Of a stretch of 64,000 bases of DNA, positions 62,547-64,000 are shown one piece after another. Both the position numbers and the translations under genes were made by a program. This DNA is from Gossypium raimondii (lineage: Eukaryota; Streptophyta; Magnoliopsida; Malvales; Malvaceae). The notes beneath the pieces were generated by a model that saw nothing but the letters and a program-made list of their open reading frames with translations, was not told where the DNA came from and ran no database searches. Where the stretch lies: positions 52,399,980 to 52,463,979 of the forward strand of contig NC_068575.1 in the NCBI RefSeq assembly GCF_025698545.1, read 5' to 3'. Position 1 is the stretch's first letter. Each line of letters opens with the position of its first letter.

Positions 62547-63828
62547 AAATGAGTACCAAGCAGTCGATATCTTGTTCCGTTTAAAATTTCGACGTGTTTC
62601 AACTGTTTTAATGTGTTTTGAACAATATCAATGCATATAAACTTGGTTGGTATGCAATTTTTTATTTTTTTTAATCTTAACCATTTTAATTTTTTATGAT
62701 TACATTTGAAATTAAATTATAGTTACTAAATTGAGTAATTTAACTTAATTAATGATTTTAAAACTTTTTATTTACATGTAAATCCTTATATGGATGTAAT
62801 TGAGATATATTTGCATGTGTATATAAAAGATCAATTATTAAAAATTATAACTTAGATTATAAATATACATATGCATGTGTGTAAAAAAATATTTAATAAC
62901 ATTGATAAACTCAAAATCGTATATCGAAATACACCGATACTAGTACATATCGATGTTAGGACAAAAACAATACATCGATCAATACAGTATCAACTACCTT
63001 GATATGAGCTACCATTTTCATCCTATTTTATCTAAAAAGTCGTAAACATCCAAAAACATGCCATTCATCACATTCTTATTTACAAATTTTTTGATATAAA
63101 CTAAGACGAATATGATAATTAAATTACCAGTATGAGATTAATAAAATAGATACCAAAATGAGAAGAAAATTATTGTTCAAAGGTTAGTGGTGGATCTTGA
63201 TATTAAGTTTTCAAAAATTTAAAAGATTTAATTCAAAAATTAAAAATTTTAAATAGCTTAATGAAAAATTAAAAAAATAGAAGTCTAATTATAATTTTTA
63301 TAAAAAATTGAGAGGGACTACTTAAAAATTCTATAAATTTTAAAAAGTTCAATGAGATTAGAAAATATTCTTAATGAAAATGTTTCAAAATTTTGGAGGC
63401 TAAGGTCCCCATGGGCCCTGGCTCCAATAATGATCCGCCTAAACGAGGCAACAGTGCTATGACAGGAGGAATTTGTCTGAGTTCGCGTCGTATACAGTTG
63501 TCATGGTACGACGTCGTCATGCTGGTGCATCTTTGGTTTGTAAACTGTAATTGTAGTATCGAACAAGTACTAACCGTTGAATGTGAGGACATTAGCCAAT
63601 CGCTACCGTCAGATATATCATCACGGTTCCTGCAACTCACCATTACAACTCGTATATATTTATACAACTCCGTGCACTTATCGAAGTTTCTAGAATCGGG
63701 TAAAATCATAAATCCCATTTCTGCTCCTCCTTCCCTCGTCTTCGAGCTAGGGTTTTCTCCCGTAGCGGTCAGCTCACGATTGCAACCAACTTCCATTCTG
63801 ATATTTTCCCCCTTTTTTACTCACAGTC

Positions 63829-64000
63829 ATGCCTCGGTATGGATCTCTTTGTCAATTTATTCAATCATACAAGAAAATTAACGTTCTCGCTACGAGAACA
63901 TTTATATTAACATTCTATGAACATGTTTATTTGGATTGAAATTTGCAGGTATTACTGTGATTATTGCGACACTTATTTGACCCACGACTCTGTAAGTTCA
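63829..64000 (+). CDS. U1 snRNP protein C, first two exons (truncated by window end)
   Basis: U1-C is a zinc-finger protein of the U1 snRNP that stabilises pairing of U1 snRNA with the 5' splice site. Exon 1 is 63829-63836 (ATG CCT CG) and exon 2 is 63949-63991; the join gives [17 protein letters not shown], the signature start of U1-C, with the first two zinc ligands (the Cys pair CDYC). The exon 2 donor GTAAGT is seen at 63992 and the rest lies outside the window. The 112-nt first intron is GT-AG. The window end cuts the gene; the two histidine ligands expected further on cannot be seen. In Arabidopsis, from memory, At4g03120 encodes this protein next to BRN1. Confidence 0.9.

Larger units (their letters stand above)
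58993..63828. other. Spacer between divergent BRN and U1-C genes
   Basis: No gene is supported in 4.8 kb. The part next to 58992 is the BRN 5' UTR with a pyrimidine-rich tract in BRN sense and probable promoter; the part before 63829 is the U1-C promoter and 5' UTR, less AT-rich from about 63400. Between them lie three MITE copies (61871-62012, 62010-62144, 62407-62546) and a weak foldback near 60600-60920. Open frames such as 63393-63881 and its antisense show no family resemblance. Confidence 0.5.

Noticed and set aside
63371-63881. Overlapping 141- and 162-aa frames upstream of U1-C
   Set aside because: They overlap each other on opposite strands, run through the U1-C start and intron and resemble nothing known.

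Overview
The window is nuclear DNA of a flowering plant, most likely a eudicot of the mallow family such as cotton (Gossypium). The protein-coding genes are split by many introns, the spacers are very AT-rich, and the largest spacer holds long LTRs beginning TGTAAC/TGTAATAGC and ending GGTGTTACA. Two of them carry the 'cacacggcc...gggcgtgtg' palindromic blocks that I associate with cotton Gypsy-type LTRs. The genus is inferred from repeat style and protein similarity, not from a search.

I support seven protein-coding genes, each rebuilt by joining exons with matching phase. (1) 480-1926, minus: GID1, the gibberellin receptor, 2 exons, 344 aa. (2) 7344-13650, minus: BSL1-type Kelch/PP1-like protein phosphatase of brassinosteroid signalling, 21 exons, 878 aa. 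(3) 15899-20372, minus: Tas-like aldo-keto reductase, 12 exons, 357 aa. (4) 21724-29494, minus: cohesin subunit SCC3 (STAG/SA), 21 exons, 1122 aa. (5) 49778-52313, plus: RopGAP with CRIB and RhoGAP domains, 4 exons, 454 aa. (6) 53626-58992, minus: Bruno-like three-RRM RNA-binding protein (BRN1/BRN2 type), 9 exons, 436 aa. (7) 63829 to past the window end, plus: U1 snRNP protein C, first two exons only. I saw no tRNA, rRNA or snoRNA gene and no CRISPR array.

Layout. 1-480 is the region past the GID1 stop. 1927-7343 is the GID1 upstream region, with two G-box/ABRE motifs, a MITE and SINE-like remnants. 13651-15898 is the BSL1 upstream region; it starts with a G-quadruplex-prone tract touching the BSL1 start codon. 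20373-21723 separates the reductase from SCC3 and holds two perfect hairpins. 29495-49777 is a roughly 20 kb gene-free block whose core (30539-44376) is a four-level nest of five solo LTRs, each with its own target-site duplication. 52314-53625 lies between the convergent RopGAP and BRN genes. 58993-63828 lies between the divergent BRN and U1-C genes and carries a cluster of short inverted-repeat elements.

The genes are ordinary housekeeping and signalling genes and do not form a pathway, although GID1 (gibberellin) and BSL1 (brassinosteroid) both act in growth-hormone signalling. From memory, BSL1, RopGAP, BRN1 and U1-C are also close neighbours in Arabidopsis (about At4g03080-At4g03120), so this looks like a conserved block into which the reductase, SCC3 and the retrotransposon nest are interposed. 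The observations most worth following are the LTR nest, two GC-AG introns and an in-frame 105-nt intron in BSL1, the G-rich tract at its start codon, a U12-like intron in SCC3, and several palindromic tandem arrays inside the LTRs.
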